Shown: in pieces, positions 54,001 through 61,621 of the stretch | Layout of the letters: each line of letters begins with the position of its first letter | Position numbering within the stretch: position 1 is the first letter of the stretch | NCBI RefSeq assembly: GCF_020524285.1 | Contig: NZ_JAIVKX010000003.1 | Span: 124,001 to 188,000 of the forward strand | Length of the DNA: 64,000 nt | Source: Alloyangia pacifica | GTDB taxonomy: Bacteria; Pseudomonadota; Alphaproteobacteria; Rhodobacterales; Rhodobacteraceae | Reading direction: 5' to 3' | Position numbers and translations under genes: made by a program | Notes under the pieces: generated by a model | The model's database searches: none | What the model was told of the DNA's origin: nothing | What the model saw: only the letters and a program-made list of their open reading frames with translations

Positions 54001-54267
54001 CGCGCCGCCGGTGAGCAGGGTGAAATAGCTCCAGTCGGTGCCCGCGCCGAGCTGCGCATCGAAGACCGCCGGCGCCGTGGCGTCACCGATCTGGAAGCTG
54101 CCGCCGTCGTAGGTGAGGAAGAGCACGAGGTTGGCCTGGTCGAACTCGACGTCGACGCCGTCGGGCAGCCCCGAGAGATCGAGCGTGTGCCCGGCGGAGC
54201 TTTCGGAGATCCCCGCCCAGAAAGCCGGGTCGTTCCAATTCTCCTGCGTCACCGCGTAGACCGTCAT
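51091..54267 (-). CDS. RTX-type secreted calcium-binding protein with three LamG-like repeats
   Basis: Very acidic 1058-residue protein without Sec signal, expected to leave by a type I system. Domains: N-terminal module MTVYAVTQENWNDPAFWAGI of about 85 residues common in Rhodobacteraceae RTX proteins; calcium-binding nonapeptide repeats (G-G-x-G-x-D) at about 87-240; a linker region; three ~135-residue jelly-roll repeats at about 428-566, 625-762 and 800-935, each with FDDL, VFEFGG, TFGQLGPS, EGETATWTVGVDETG and KDGVQIAEG-type blocks; a second short RTX block at about 945-985; and an acidic C-terminus. Linkers are Asp/Pro/Ser repeats (DPVDPVDPVDPEDPADPV). Likely an adhesin or matrix protein. 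No T1SS genes are nearby. Confidence 0.92.
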   Translation of the reverse strand: MTVYAVTQENWNDPAFWAGISESSAGHTLDLSGLPDGVDVEFDQANLVLFLTYDGGSFQIGDATAPAVFDAQLGAGTDWSYFTLLTGGAGADTLGGGDGSDTLSGGAGDDSLLGYAGDDLIYGGDGGDTVHAGTGADTVIGGAGDDSLSGNEGGDSLEGGAGSDSLYGQEGDDYVSGGDGDDTLEGNEGSDTIHGGAGNDWMRGSYGNDALWGGTGDDSYWGGWGDDTFHIENDFGNDTVDAEGVDEVLGDTLDLSLVTDGLRIDLGDINPEIGSVSDGTSTLVYDEVEHIILGAGADTLALSDGGGLDAVQGFVAPTELGDGTYAGNDLLDVTGLTDAEGNPVDVVDVTVSDTVGDGTGDAVLSFPGGVALTLVGVLASEVSSAAQLQAMGIPAASEESDPDVPTDPVDPVDPVDPEDPADPVETTGELPQIDGAFAFEATIRFDDLSAAQGQKVFEFGGADEDRLTFGQLGPSTAVLFEIGQDGASWLIVAEDALVEGETATWTVGVDETGFMFVEKDGVQVAEGDGVVPADSERLSNLLGGAGETALVGDISDVSITQASGTWLSDESGDAGTGVDDGTGTGGTSDPSEPSDPSDPTDSSDSTDPADTGETTDPGPDPDGADELPQIDGAFEFEATLRFDDISGARDQRVFEFGGESEDRITFGQLGPSNAVLFEIVQDGVTALIVAEDAITEGETATWTVGVDETGLMYIEKDGVQIAEGDGLVPSDSERLANLLGGSGSATLQGEMSDVSLVQGDQVWTPEAGSTVLDPAAPEDGAGDDAEDTSDPAEPELTDDSLPQIGGAFEFSAELRFDDLTEARGQQVFEFGGAEEDRIAFGQLGPSDAVVFSVSQGGYTHYIVAEDALFEGETASWTVGIDETGFMYVEKDGEQIAEGEGVVPNGSARLTNLLGGSGDTALQGEISDVSVSQDGSLWWLDEDGAPHLELTGTDEDELLEGGDGDDTLWGGGGDDTLTGGAGDDTFGVSAAAGTVSITDFSGADRIDLTQLGQWADGEALMAALSQEDGTASLSFDIDGAAQTLLVQSDEELTEDDFLL

Positions 54268-54663
54268 CGCACATACCTTGCACCAGTGTTCCCCAACGCC
54301 CGGGGACTCGAACCCAGAGGGGAATCAAACACACGGGCGCCGGTCTGCGCCCAGAAGTAAGTCCGGATAGGGACAAGATGCGACAACTTTAAGGCGCCAC
54401 CCCCGAACAGGGCTCGGCTTGCGCAACAGCAAGCAGGCCTGCGCGAGATTGTCTCGATTTCATCTAAAATTTTGGAGCATCAGGTGGGGCCGTCTACCGC
54501 CCGGAGCAGGCCGCCACCAGACACCCGCAAAGGTTCGCCCCAAGTCTTCGCCTAGGCAGAAATATCCCGGGGGAGCCCGAAGGGCGGGGGCAGCGCCCCC
54601 TCTTCAATGCAAAAAAGGCGAGGCCCCGCCCCGCCTTGCATCACGGCCGGAAGCTGTGGGCGC
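54268..54663 (-). other. 396-base gap upstream of the RTX gene
   Basis: Contains the promoter region of the RTX gene (on the minus strand), a half-copy of the CCTATCC palindrome (54365-54371), an AT-rich patch near 54460-54475 (CTAAAATTTTGG) and a degenerate copy of the dispersed repeat (54552-54600). No gene seen. Confidence 0.6.
54552..54600 (+). repeat. Bipartite intergenic repeat, copy F, degenerate
   Basis: CTAGGCAGAAATATCCCGGG then GGAG, followed by a perfect hairpin GGGGGC-AGC-GCCCCC (54586-54600). The hairpin with AGC loop matches copies at 3907 and 15362; the TTCTTCTCTTT half is eroded. Confidence 0.6.
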
Positions 54664-54993
54664 TCAGGCCATGCCCTTCTTGCGCTCGAGCATGCCGCGC
54701 AGATCCTCGGCCTCGTGCCGGGCCTCGCGCAGACCCTCCATGGCGGCCGAGAGCTCGGCCTCGGTCTGCGCCAGCTGGTTGGTCAGCTCGGCCTCGCGCT
54801 GCTGCAGGTAGGTGATCGCCTGGTCGCGGGTCTCCTCGGCCTCGTGCAGCTCGCGGCTCATCTTCTCGAGCTGGTCGACATCGGCCTGAGCGACCCGCTT
54901 GAAGCGGTGCACCAGCCAGTTGGCGAACCATCCCATGCAGAAGGCCACGAAGAGGATGACCGCCGTCGCGATCACGAATTCCGTCCGGTTCAT
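54664..54993 (-). CDS. Small membrane-anchored coiled-coil protein
   Basis: 109 residues: short N-terminus, one membrane helix (VIATAVILFVAFCMGWFANW), then a continuous charged helix with heptads (QLEKMSRELHEAEETRDQAI, LQQREAELTNQLAQTEAELS) to the end. Its ATG overlaps the stop codon of the OmpA-domain gene (ATGA), so it is made with it. No domain name can be given; a structural or scaffolding partner of the OmpA-domain protein is plausible. Confidence 0.82.
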   Translation of the reverse strand: MNRTEFVIATAVILFVAFCMGWFANWLVHRFKRVAQADVDQLEKMSRELHEAEETRDQAITYLQQREAELTNQLAQTEAELSAAMEGLREARHEAEDLRGMLERKKGMA

Positions 54994-56981
54994 TCTTCTG
55001 CCCCTTCCATGGCTGTCTCGCCCGTCTCTGCCTCGTCCTGCGCCGCGTCGTCCTGCGCGGCGTCACTATTTTCCGAGGTGCCCGCGTCGCCGGTTGCGCC
55101 CGCGTCATCCGCCGTCTCGGCGCCTTCCTGCTCGATCTGTTCGAGCGCCGTCGGCTCTTCCTCGGTCGGCTCCGGACGGACCAGCTTGAATTCGATCCGG
55201 CGGTTCGCCTCGCGGCCCTCTTCGGTACTGTTATCCGCAATCGGCATGGTTTCGCCATAGCCTTTCACGCGGTAGCTCGAGGTCAGCACGCGGCGGTTGC
55301 GCAGCGCATCGAGCACCGACTGCGCGCGGTCGCGGCTCAGCGCCTCGTTCATCGACTCGCGGCCCTGGCTGTCGGTGTGGCCCTGGATCTCCAGCGGGAT
55401 GTCGCCGCAGAGCTTCAGCAGCTCGGCCAGCTCGTCCATGATGTCCTTGGCCGAGGCGTCGAGATTGGCCGAGCCCGGCTCGAAGCTGATCTTGCGGTCG
55501 CCGATGATCTCGACGATCTGCGCCTCGCATTGCTCGGGGGTGGGGATGCCCAGCTCGGGGTCGAGCTTTTCCTGGTAGGTGACGTCGATCTCGAAGTCGG
55601 CGCCATCGCCCAGCTTGTCCGTCAGCAGCCCGGCGATCTCGGCATTGGCATCCTGGTTGCCGGTATTGCCCGAGACCCGCACCAGATCCGGGGTCACCCG
55701 CAGCGCGCCGTTGCTCAGGTATCCCAGCGCCTCGAGCCCGGTCAGCACGCGGGCCGACCAGCCGGTCGGCAGCCCCTCGACGACACGCGCGGCGGTATAG
55801 ACGCTTTCCGAGCCGAAGAGCGCCTTGGCCAGGCTGTCCGCGGTCTCGCGCGCGAGGTCGGAGTTGATCCGGCCGCGCAGCTGCACCGAGCCCTCGGGCG
55901 AGAGCGTGGCGGTGAACTCCGGCGGGCCCTGATCGCTGTCCTGCGGTGCCTCCGGCAGCGTGGCATGCAGCGCGAAGACCTGCGGCAGCGCGGCTTCGAG
56001 CTCGCCCACCACCCGGTCGAAGAGCCCCTGGTCGGTGCCTTCGGGCGCCACCAGCGAAACATCGGCGTTGGAGAAGGTCACCGCGCCGCCGCCCAGGTCC
56101 TGCACCGCCGCGATCGCCATGGCCCCGGCCTCGCCCCAGCGGCGCGACGGCACGCCGAGCCCGAGGCGGCAGTTGGCGTTGCCTTCGAAGCCCGCGTTGG
56201 CCGCAGCCTCGAGAATACGCTTCCGCGCCGCCTCGGTGTCGGCAGAGCAGGCGTCGAAGCGCAGCCCCTCCTCGTCCATCAGGAAGCGCAGGGTGAAGGG
56301 CGAGATCACCGGGCGCGGCGCCGAGAGGTCCAGCGTCAGCTCGATGCCGTTCGGGGCCCGGCGTCGCAGGCTGCGCTCGAGCTCGCGCCGCGAGGCCTCG
56401 CTGTCGGTCATCGCCTTGATGTGCACGCGGCCCGCCGAGACCGAGATCTTCGAGCGCGGCAGATCCTCGAGCGCCCGACCGGCAAAATCGACGGCGGCGT
56501 TCCAGCCCGCAGGACGCGGGAAATCGGCCTCTTCCAACAGGTCCGCGACCTGCTGGTCGCCCTGTGTCATCTCGGACAAAACGCCGAGCAGCCGCTCGCG
56601 GTCGGTCTCTCCGGGAACCAGCCCGATGATCGAGATGCCGGACTCGTTGCGCAGGATCTCCATCGAGAAGCGCGGGGCCTCGATCGCCTCGGCGTCGGCG
56701 ACCAGCATCTGGTCGATCACCCGCGCGGAATCCACCACCGAGCCGGCCACGGTCATCGCGCGGAATCGCGCCGCCTCGTCGGGGGCGGTGCCGATCAGGA
56801 AGACCTGCAAGCCGTTCACGTCGACCTCGGCCCAGCTCTGCCCATCGCGGGTCAGCGCGTCGGCGACATCCTGCCGCGAGGCTTTTTCGACCATCTGCAT
56901 AGAGAAGACGGCGGTGCCGACGCAGAGCGCGGCGGCGGCAGCAAAGGCGGTGGCCGGAAGGAGATAGCCGGAAAGGCGCAT
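54990..56981 (-). CDS. OmpA-domain protein with N-terminal membrane anchor
   Basis: 663 residues. An N-terminal helix (YLLPATAFAAAAALCVGTAV) is followed by about 450 residues of alternating alpha/beta repeats resembling BON modules (SWAEVDVNGLQVFLIGTAPD; GSVQLRGRINSDLARETADS), then a peptidoglycan-binding OmpA domain with GDIPLEIQGHTDSQGRESMN and ALSRDRAQSVLDAL, and a final ~60-residue Glu/Asp/Ala/Thr tail. The anchor lacks a lipobox, so an inner-membrane protein reaching the wall is likely. ATG at 56981 with AAGGGA about 8 bases upstream. Coupled to the coiled-coil gene. Confidence 0.87.
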   Translation of the reverse strand: MRLSGYLLPATAFAAAAALCVGTAVFSMQMVEKASRQDVADALTRDGQSWAEVDVNGLQVFLIGTAPDEAARFRAMTVAGSVVDSARVIDQMLVADAEAIEAPRFSMEILRNESGISIIGLVPGETDRERLLGVLSEMTQGDQQVADLLEEADFPRPAGWNAAVDFAGRALEDLPRSKISVSAGRVHIKAMTDSEASRRELERSLRRRAPNGIELTLDLSAPRPVISPFTLRFLMDEEGLRFDACSADTEAARKRILEAAANAGFEGNANCRLGLGVPSRRWGEAGAMAIAAVQDLGGGAVTFSNADVSLVAPEGTDQGLFDRVVGELEAALPQVFALHATLPEAPQDSDQGPPEFTATLSPEGSVQLRGRINSDLARETADSLAKALFGSESVYTAARVVEGLPTGWSARVLTGLEALGYLSNGALRVTPDLVRVSGNTGNQDANAEIAGLLTDKLGDGADFEIDVTYQEKLDPELGIPTPEQCEAQIVEIIGDRKISFEPGSANLDASAKDIMDELAELLKLCGDIPLEIQGHTDSQGRESMNEALSRDRAQSVLDALRNRRVLTSSYRVKGYGETMPIADNSTEEGREANRRIEFKLVRPEPTEEEPTALEQIEQEGAETADDAGATGDAGTSENSDAAQDDAAQDEAETGETAMEGAEE

Positions 56982-57043
56982 CAATGCGTCCCTTTCTTGA
57001 TCATATTTTCATCTCTGATACGCCCGCCCTCGGGTCGGCGCAA

Positions 57044-58012
57044 TCACGCCAACAGGGCGACGGCGAAAAACAGCACGGGCAGCAGACCGGCATCGCGATT
57101 GGCCCGGAACAGCTTCAGCAATACGCCATTGTCGTTCACGTCGAGTTTGCGCATCTGCCACATCATGTGCCAGCCAAAGGCCCAAGGTCCGGCGATCAGG
57201 ATCACCAGTTGCAGGATCTCGCCGCGCGGCGCGGCCAGCACCACCGCGAGCCCCATCAGCGCGACCGAGATCACCAGGAAGCGGGCCAGCATCGCCGGCG
57301 TCCGGTCGTCGCCGAACAGGCGCGCGGTGGATTTCACCCCGATCAGCGCGTCGTCTTCCTTGTCCTGGTGGGCGTAGATCGTGTCGTAGAACAGCGTCCA
57401 GGCCATGCCCGAGAAATACAGCGCCACGGCGGGCCAGCCGAGACTGCCGCTATGCGCCGTCCAGGCCAGCAGCGCGCCCCAGTTGAAGGCGATGCCGAGG
57501 AAGACCTGCGGCCACCAGGTGAAGCGCTTGGCAAAGGGGTAGATCGCCACCGGGCCCAGGGCCACGACGCCCATCAGGATCGCCATCGGCGGGAAGGTCA
57601 GCAGGATCGCAAAGGAGATCAGGCACTGGATGATCGCCCAGGCCAGCGCCTGCTTCACGCTCACCTGCCCCGAGGGGATCGGGCGCGAGGCGGTGCGCGC
57701 CACCGAACCGTCGAAGTCGCGGTCGGTGATGTCGTTCCAGGTGCAGCCGGCGCCGCGCATCAGGCAGGCACCGATGCCGCAGCCGACGAAGATCCACAGG
57801 TCGAACCAGCGCGCCTGCCCGTCCGCCACCATCGACAGCAGCAGACCCCACCAGCAGGGCAGCAGCAGCAGCCACGTGCCGATCGGCCGGTCGGCGCGCG
57901 AGAGGCGCAGGTAGGGGCGGCTCCAGGCCGGGGCATGGTGATCCACCCAGTTGCCGCGGACGGCGTCGGAAACCTGTCCTTCGGGATCTGGCGCTGCGCC
58001 GGGATGGGTCAT
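57044..58012 (-). CDS. ubiA: 4-hydroxybenzoate polyprenyltransferase
   Basis: Inner-membrane ubiquinone-biosynthesis enzyme, 322 residues, attaching the polyprenyl chain to 4-hydroxybenzoate. The first aspartate-rich motif is CTWNDITDRDFDGSVARTAS with RPIPSG; the second is DTIYAHQDKEDDALIGVKST. About eight or nine membrane helices are present. The start codon at 58012 faces rsmE with only 12 bases between the start codons. Confidence 0.95.
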   Translation of the reverse strand: MTHPGAAPDPEGQVSDAVRGNWVDHHAPAWSRPYLRLSRADRPIGTWLLLLPCWWGLLLSMVADGQARWFDLWIFVGCGIGACLMRGAGCTWNDITDRDFDGSVARTASRPIPSGQVSVKQALAWAIIQCLISFAILLTFPPMAILMGVVALGPVAIYPFAKRFTWWPQVFLGIAFNWGALLAWTAHSGSLGWPAVALYFSGMAWTLFYDTIYAHQDKEDDALIGVKSTARLFGDDRTPAMLARFLVISVALMGLAVVLAAPRGEILQLVILIAGPWAFGWHMMWQMRKLDVNDNGVLLKLFRANRDAGLLPVLFFAVALLA

Positions 58013-58024
58013 ATGGTCCGCCTC

Positions 58025-58753
58025 ATGACTGCTAAGGTACGCCTGTATGTAGACGACCCGCTGGGCGCGGGACAACCGGTCGCTCTCGAGAGGGAGCAGG
58101 CCCACTATCTCTTTTCCGTGATGCGGCTGCCGGTCGGCGCGCCGGTCGCCCTGTTCAACGGGCGCGACGGCGAATGGCTTTCCGAGGTCTCCGAGGCCGG
58201 CAAGAAGGGGGGCACGCTCACCTGCGTCGCGCAGACCCGCCCGCAGGGCACGCCGCCCGATCTCTGGCTGCTCTTCGCGCCGATCAAGAAGGCGCGCACC
58301 GATTTCATCGTCGAGAAGGCGGTGGAGCTGGGCGTGCGGCGCATCGTGCCGGTGCAGACCGCCTTCACCAACTCCGAGCGCATCCGGCAGGACCGGCTGC
58401 AGGCCCATGCGGTCGAAGCCGCCGAACAATGCGGCGCCACCTTCGTGCCCGAAGTCGCCGAGTTGCAGAAGCTAGAGCGCCTGCTGGCAGAATGGGACAC
58501 CCGCCGCCTGCTGTTCTGCGACGAGGCCTCCGCCGGGGGTGGCACCGACTATGCCGCCGCGCTGTCCGGGGAGCCCGCACCCTGGGCCGTTCTGATCGGC
58601 CCCGAGGGCGGCTTCTCCGAGCAGGAACGCAGCAAGCTGCACGGCATGGAGCAGTCCACGGCCATCGCCCTCGGCCCACGCATCCTGCGCGCCGACACGG
58701 CGGCAGTTTCGGCGCTGACCCTCTGGCAGGCGCATTGCGGGGACTGGGCGTGA
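58025..58753 (+). CDS. rsmE: 16S rRNA (uracil1498-N3)-methyltransferase
   Basis: SPOUT-class methyltransferase modifying U1498 of 16S rRNA; 242 residues. Seen: VRLYVDDPLGAGQPVALERE with QAHYLFSVMRLPVG in the N-terminal PUA-like domain, the RsmE motif VEKAVELGVRRIVPVQTAFT, and the knotted SAM site VLIGPEGGFSEQERSK with LGPRILRADTAAVSAL. The ATG at 58025 gives the family length; an in-frame ATG at 58013 is possible. It overlaps the following acetyltransferase (GTGA). Confidence 0.94.
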   Translation: MTAKVRLYVDDPLGAGQPVALEREQAHYLFSVMRLPVGAPVALFNGRDGEWLSEVSEAGKKGGTLTCVAQTRPQGTPPDLWLLFAPIKKARTDFIVEKAVELGVRRIVPVQTAFTNSERIRQDRLQAHAVEAAEQCGATFVPEVAELQKLERLLAEWDTRRLLFCDEASAGGGTDYAAALSGEPAPWAVLIGPEGGFSEQERSKLHGMEQSTAIALGPRILRADTAAVSALTLWQAHCGDWA

Positions 58754-59607
58754 TCCGCCGCGTTCTGCCCGGCGATGCGGCGGCGCTCGAGGCCTTCCTG
58801 TCGCAGCACGCCGAGACCTCGATGTTCCTGCGCGGCAATATCGCGATCGCCGGATTGGGCGACAGCACGCATCCCTATGCCACCACCGTTCACATCTGGC
58901 CCGAGACCGGCCCGATCCGCGCCGCCTTCGGCCGCACCACCAAAGGCGACGTCATGTGCCAGGCGCCGGACGCGCCGACGGAGGTGTTCCGCGCCTATGC
59001 CGCAGAGATCGCCGACCTGCCCGTCGCCGCGGTCACCGGTGCGCCGGAGGCCTCCGCCGCGCTGCTCAAGGCCATGGGCCTCGGCCCGGGGGCCTTTCGT
59101 CTCAACCACGTCGAACCGCTTTACCGGCTCGACCTCGCGACGCTCGCGCCCAGTTCCGAGACGCTGCGCCGCCCGGAGCCCCGAGACGTCGACCTGCTTG
59201 CCGAGTGGTTCTTCGACTACGGCGTCGACACCGGCATCGGCGGCAGCGGCGAGGCCGGACGCGATGCCGCGCACGCGCGCGCCGCGCAGAGCCTCACCCG
59301 CCCCGCGCTGCGCCTGATGATCGAGGACGGCACCGCCGTCGCCATGAGCGACTTCAACGCCGAGGTCGCCGATATCGTCCAGCTCGGCGGCGTCTTCGTG
59401 CCGCGCGCATTGCGCAACGGCGCGCGGGCCCGGCGCGTGGTCCACGCCCAGCTCTGCGAAGCGCGCGCGCGCGGCATCCGCACCGCCGTGCTCTTCGCCA
59501 ACAACCCGGCTGCGGCGCGCGCCTACGAGGCCATCGGATTCACGCACATCGGCGGCTACCGTGTCGCGATCCCGCACAGCCCGCAGGCAGCGAGGGCCGA
59601 GGCATGA
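58750..59607 (+). CDS. GNAT-family N-acetyltransferase (two-part)
   Basis: 285 residues. The C-terminal half (about 145-280) has the acetyl-CoA fold: VADIVQLGGVFVPRALRNGA, RARRVVHAQLCEARARGIRT and FANNPAAARAYEAIGFTHIG. The N-terminal half (SMFLRGNIAIAGLG) resembles a degenerate second GNAT-like domain. The start is GTG at 58750 overlapping the rsmE stop. Substrate unknown. Confidence 0.85.
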   Translation: MIRRVLPGDAAALEAFLSQHAETSMFLRGNIAIAGLGDSTHPYATTVHIWPETGPIRAAFGRTTKGDVMCQAPDAPTEVFRAYAAEIADLPVAAVTGAPEASAALLKAMGLGPGAFRLNHVEPLYRLDLATLAPSSETLRRPEPRDVDLLAEWFFDYGVDTGIGGSGEAGRDAAHARAAQSLTRPALRLMIEDGTAVAMSDFNAEVADIVQLGGVFVPRALRNGARARRVVHAQLCEARARGIRTAVLFANNPAAARAYEAIGFTHIGGYRVAIPHSPQAARAEA

Positions 59608-60131
59608 GCTTTCTGCGTCCCGAGGCCAAGGCGACCCTGATCCGCTGGCGCGAGGTTCTGGCGGGCGTCGGAACCATGGCGCTCGGCCTCTACTGGGCGC
59701 TGTTCACCGGCGGGCTGCTGGGGCTGATCGGCTGGGCCGTGGCGCTGGCCGGTGCGGCGCTGACCTTCGCCGGGGTGCAGCGCGCGCGCTTCCGCACCGG
59801 CACCGGCGGGCCGGGCATGGTGCAGGTCGTGGAAGGGCGGATCAGCTATTTCGGCCCGCTCACCGGCGGGTTCGCCGATTTCTCCAGCCTCACCGCCCTC
59901 ACCCTCGATCCGACCGCGAGGCCGCCGCACTGGCTGCTGCGCAGCGAGGACGGCACGACGCTGGCGATCCCGCTCAACGCGGAAGGCTCGGACCAGCTCT
60001 TCGACGTCTTTGCGCAATTGCCGGGGCTGCAGACCGAGCGGATGCTCTCGAAGATGCAGGCGGGCGGCTCCGCACCGGTGCTCATCTGGCAGCGCGCCAG
60101 CGCACAAAACCACGTCCTCCGTCTGCATTGA
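59604..60131 (+). CDS. Two-helix membrane protein of unknown function
   Basis: 175 residues. Two hydrophobic segments near the N-terminus (VGTMALGLYWALFTGGLLGL and IGWAVALAGAALTFAG) are followed by a cytosolic beta-rich domain (GMVQVVEGRISYFGPLTGGF, LDPTARPPHWLLRSEDGTTL). No named family is recognised. Its ATG overlaps the acetyltransferase stop (ATGA) and gshA follows after 66 bases, so it is part of the rsmE-gshA operon. Confidence 0.8.
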   Translation: MSFLRPEAKATLIRWREVLAGVGTMALGLYWALFTGGLLGLIGWAVALAGAALTFAGVQRARFRTGTGGPGMVQVVEGRISYFGPLTGGFADFSSLTALTLDPTARPPHWLLRSEDGTTLAIPLNAEGSDQLFDVFAQLPGLQTERMLSKMQAGGSAPVLIWQRASAQNHVLRLH

Positions 60132-60197
60132 CAAGGGCTTCGGTTCCGCCCATCCCTGACGCTCGACACCCAAGGCGATCAAGATCGGAGCCCAGCT

Positions 60198-61568
60198 ATG
60201 TCCATCCCTCAATCCGGCGGCGGGCCGATCGAGCATCACGCGCAGCTTGGCGAGTACCTCGAAGACGGCATCAAGCCCAAGGACGACTGGCGCATCGGCA
60301 CCGAACACGAGAAGTTCGGCTACCTGACCGACACCCATGAGCCCCTTCCCTACGACGGGCCGCGCTCGATCCGCGCGGTGCTGGAAGGGCTGCGCGACCG
60401 CCACGGCTGGGCCGAGGTCAACGAGGGCGGCAATCTCATCGGACTGACCAAGGACGGCGCGAACGTCTCGCTCGAGCCCGGCGGCGCGCTGGAACTGTCC
60501 GGCGCCCCGCTCGAGACCATCCACCAGACCTGCGACGAGGTGAACGAGCACCTGCGCGAGGTAAAGGGCATCGCCGACGAGATCGGCGTGGGCTTCATCG
60601 GCCTTGGTGCCGCGCCCGAGTGGACGCACGAGGAAATGCCCCTCATGCCCAAGGGCCGCTACAAGCTGATGGACGCCTACATGGGCAAGGTCGGCACCAC
60701 CGGCACCACGATGATGCGGCGCACCTGCACGGTGCAGGTGAACCTCGACTTCGGCTCCGAGCTGGACATGATCAAGAAGATGCGCGTGGCGCTGGCGCTG
60801 CAGCCGGTGGCCACCGCGCTCTTTGCCAACTCGCCCTTCCTCGAGGGCAAGCCGAACGGCATGAAGAGCTACCGCTCCTACGTCTGGCGTCACCTCGATG
60901 ACGCGCGCACCGGCATGCTGCCCTTCGTCTTCGACGAGGGCTTCGGCTTCGAGAGCTACGTGGAATACGCGCTCGATGTGCCGATGTACTTCGTCTACCG
61001 CGACGGCAAGTACATCGACGCGCTCGGCCAGTCCTTCCGCGACTTCATGGCGGGCCGCCTGCCCGCCCTGCCGGGCGAGAAGCCGACGCTCTCGGATTGG
61101 GCCGACCACCTGACCACGCTGTTCCCCGAGGCGCGGATGAAGAAGTTCATCGAGATGCGCGGCGCCGATGGCGGCCCGTGGCGCCGGCTCTGCGCTCTGC
61201 CCGCCTTCTGGGTCGGGCTGACCTACGACCAGGGCGCGCTCGACGCCGCTTGGGACCTGGTGAAGGGCTGGGACGCCGAGACCCGCCAGGGTCTGCGCGT
61301 CGCCGCCTCCGAGCAGGCGCTGCAGGCCGAGGTGGGCGGCATCCGCATGCACGACCTCGCGGCGCAGGTGCTGGAGATCGCCGAGGCAGGCCTCAAGTCG
61401 CGCGCCCGGCCCGGCGCCGGCGGGCTGCTGCCCGACGAGACGCATTTCCTGAACGCGCTGAAGGAAAGCGTCGAGAGCGGCACCGTGCAGGCCGACGAGA
61501 TGCTGGCGCACTACGAGGGCGACTGGGGCGGCGACCTGTCGAAGATCTACGGCGCCTACAGCTACTGA
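60198..61568 (+). CDS. gshA: Glutamate-cysteine ligase, proteobacterial GCS2/plant-like type
   Basis: First enzyme of glutathione synthesis, ATP-dependent, 456 residues. It belongs to the alphaproteobacterial/plant group, not the E. coli type: DDWRIGTEHEKFGYLTDTHE, SLEPGGALELSGAPLETIHQ, YMGKVGTTGTTMMRRTCTVQ and VNLDFGSELDMIKKMRVALA are typical. In plant relatives two cysteine pairs give redox control; their partners are not obvious here. It ends the rsmE operon at a strong terminator. Confidence 0.96.
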   Translation: MSIPQSGGGPIEHHAQLGEYLEDGIKPKDDWRIGTEHEKFGYLTDTHEPLPYDGPRSIRAVLEGLRDRHGWAEVNEGGNLIGLTKDGANVSLEPGGALELSGAPLETIHQTCDEVNEHLREVKGIADEIGVGFIGLGAAPEWTHEEMPLMPKGRYKLMDAYMGKVGTTGTTMMRRTCTVQVNLDFGSELDMIKKMRVALALQPVATALFANSPFLEGKPNGMKSYRSYVWRHLDDARTGMLPFVFDEGFGFESYVEYALDVPMYFVYRDGKYIDALGQSFRDFMAGRLPALPGEKPTLSDWADHLTTLFPEARMKKFIEMRGADGGPWRRLCALPAFWVGLTYDQGALDAAWDLVKGWDAETRQGLRVAASEQALQAEVGGIRMHDLAAQVLEIAEAGLKSRARPGAGGLLPDETHFLNALKESVESGTVQADEMLAHYEGDWGGDLSKIYGAYSY

Positions 61569-61590
61569 CGTTCCGCCACGACCAGAAAAT

Positions 61591-61621
61591 CAAACCGCCC
61601 GGTCCGACGACCGGGCGGTTT
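61591..61621 (+). terminator. Rho-independent terminator after gshA
   Basis: Perfect 10-base stem CCGCCCGGTC / GACCGGGCGG with CGAC loop, then TTT. It is preceded by AAA and could also act on the other strand. Confidence 0.85.

Noticed and set aside
54300-54350. tRNA-like sequence (GGGTTCGAGTCCC on the minus strand)
   Set aside because: Only a T-loop-like piece exists; the T-stem pairs over three bases and no matching acceptor, D or anticodon arms can be drawn.
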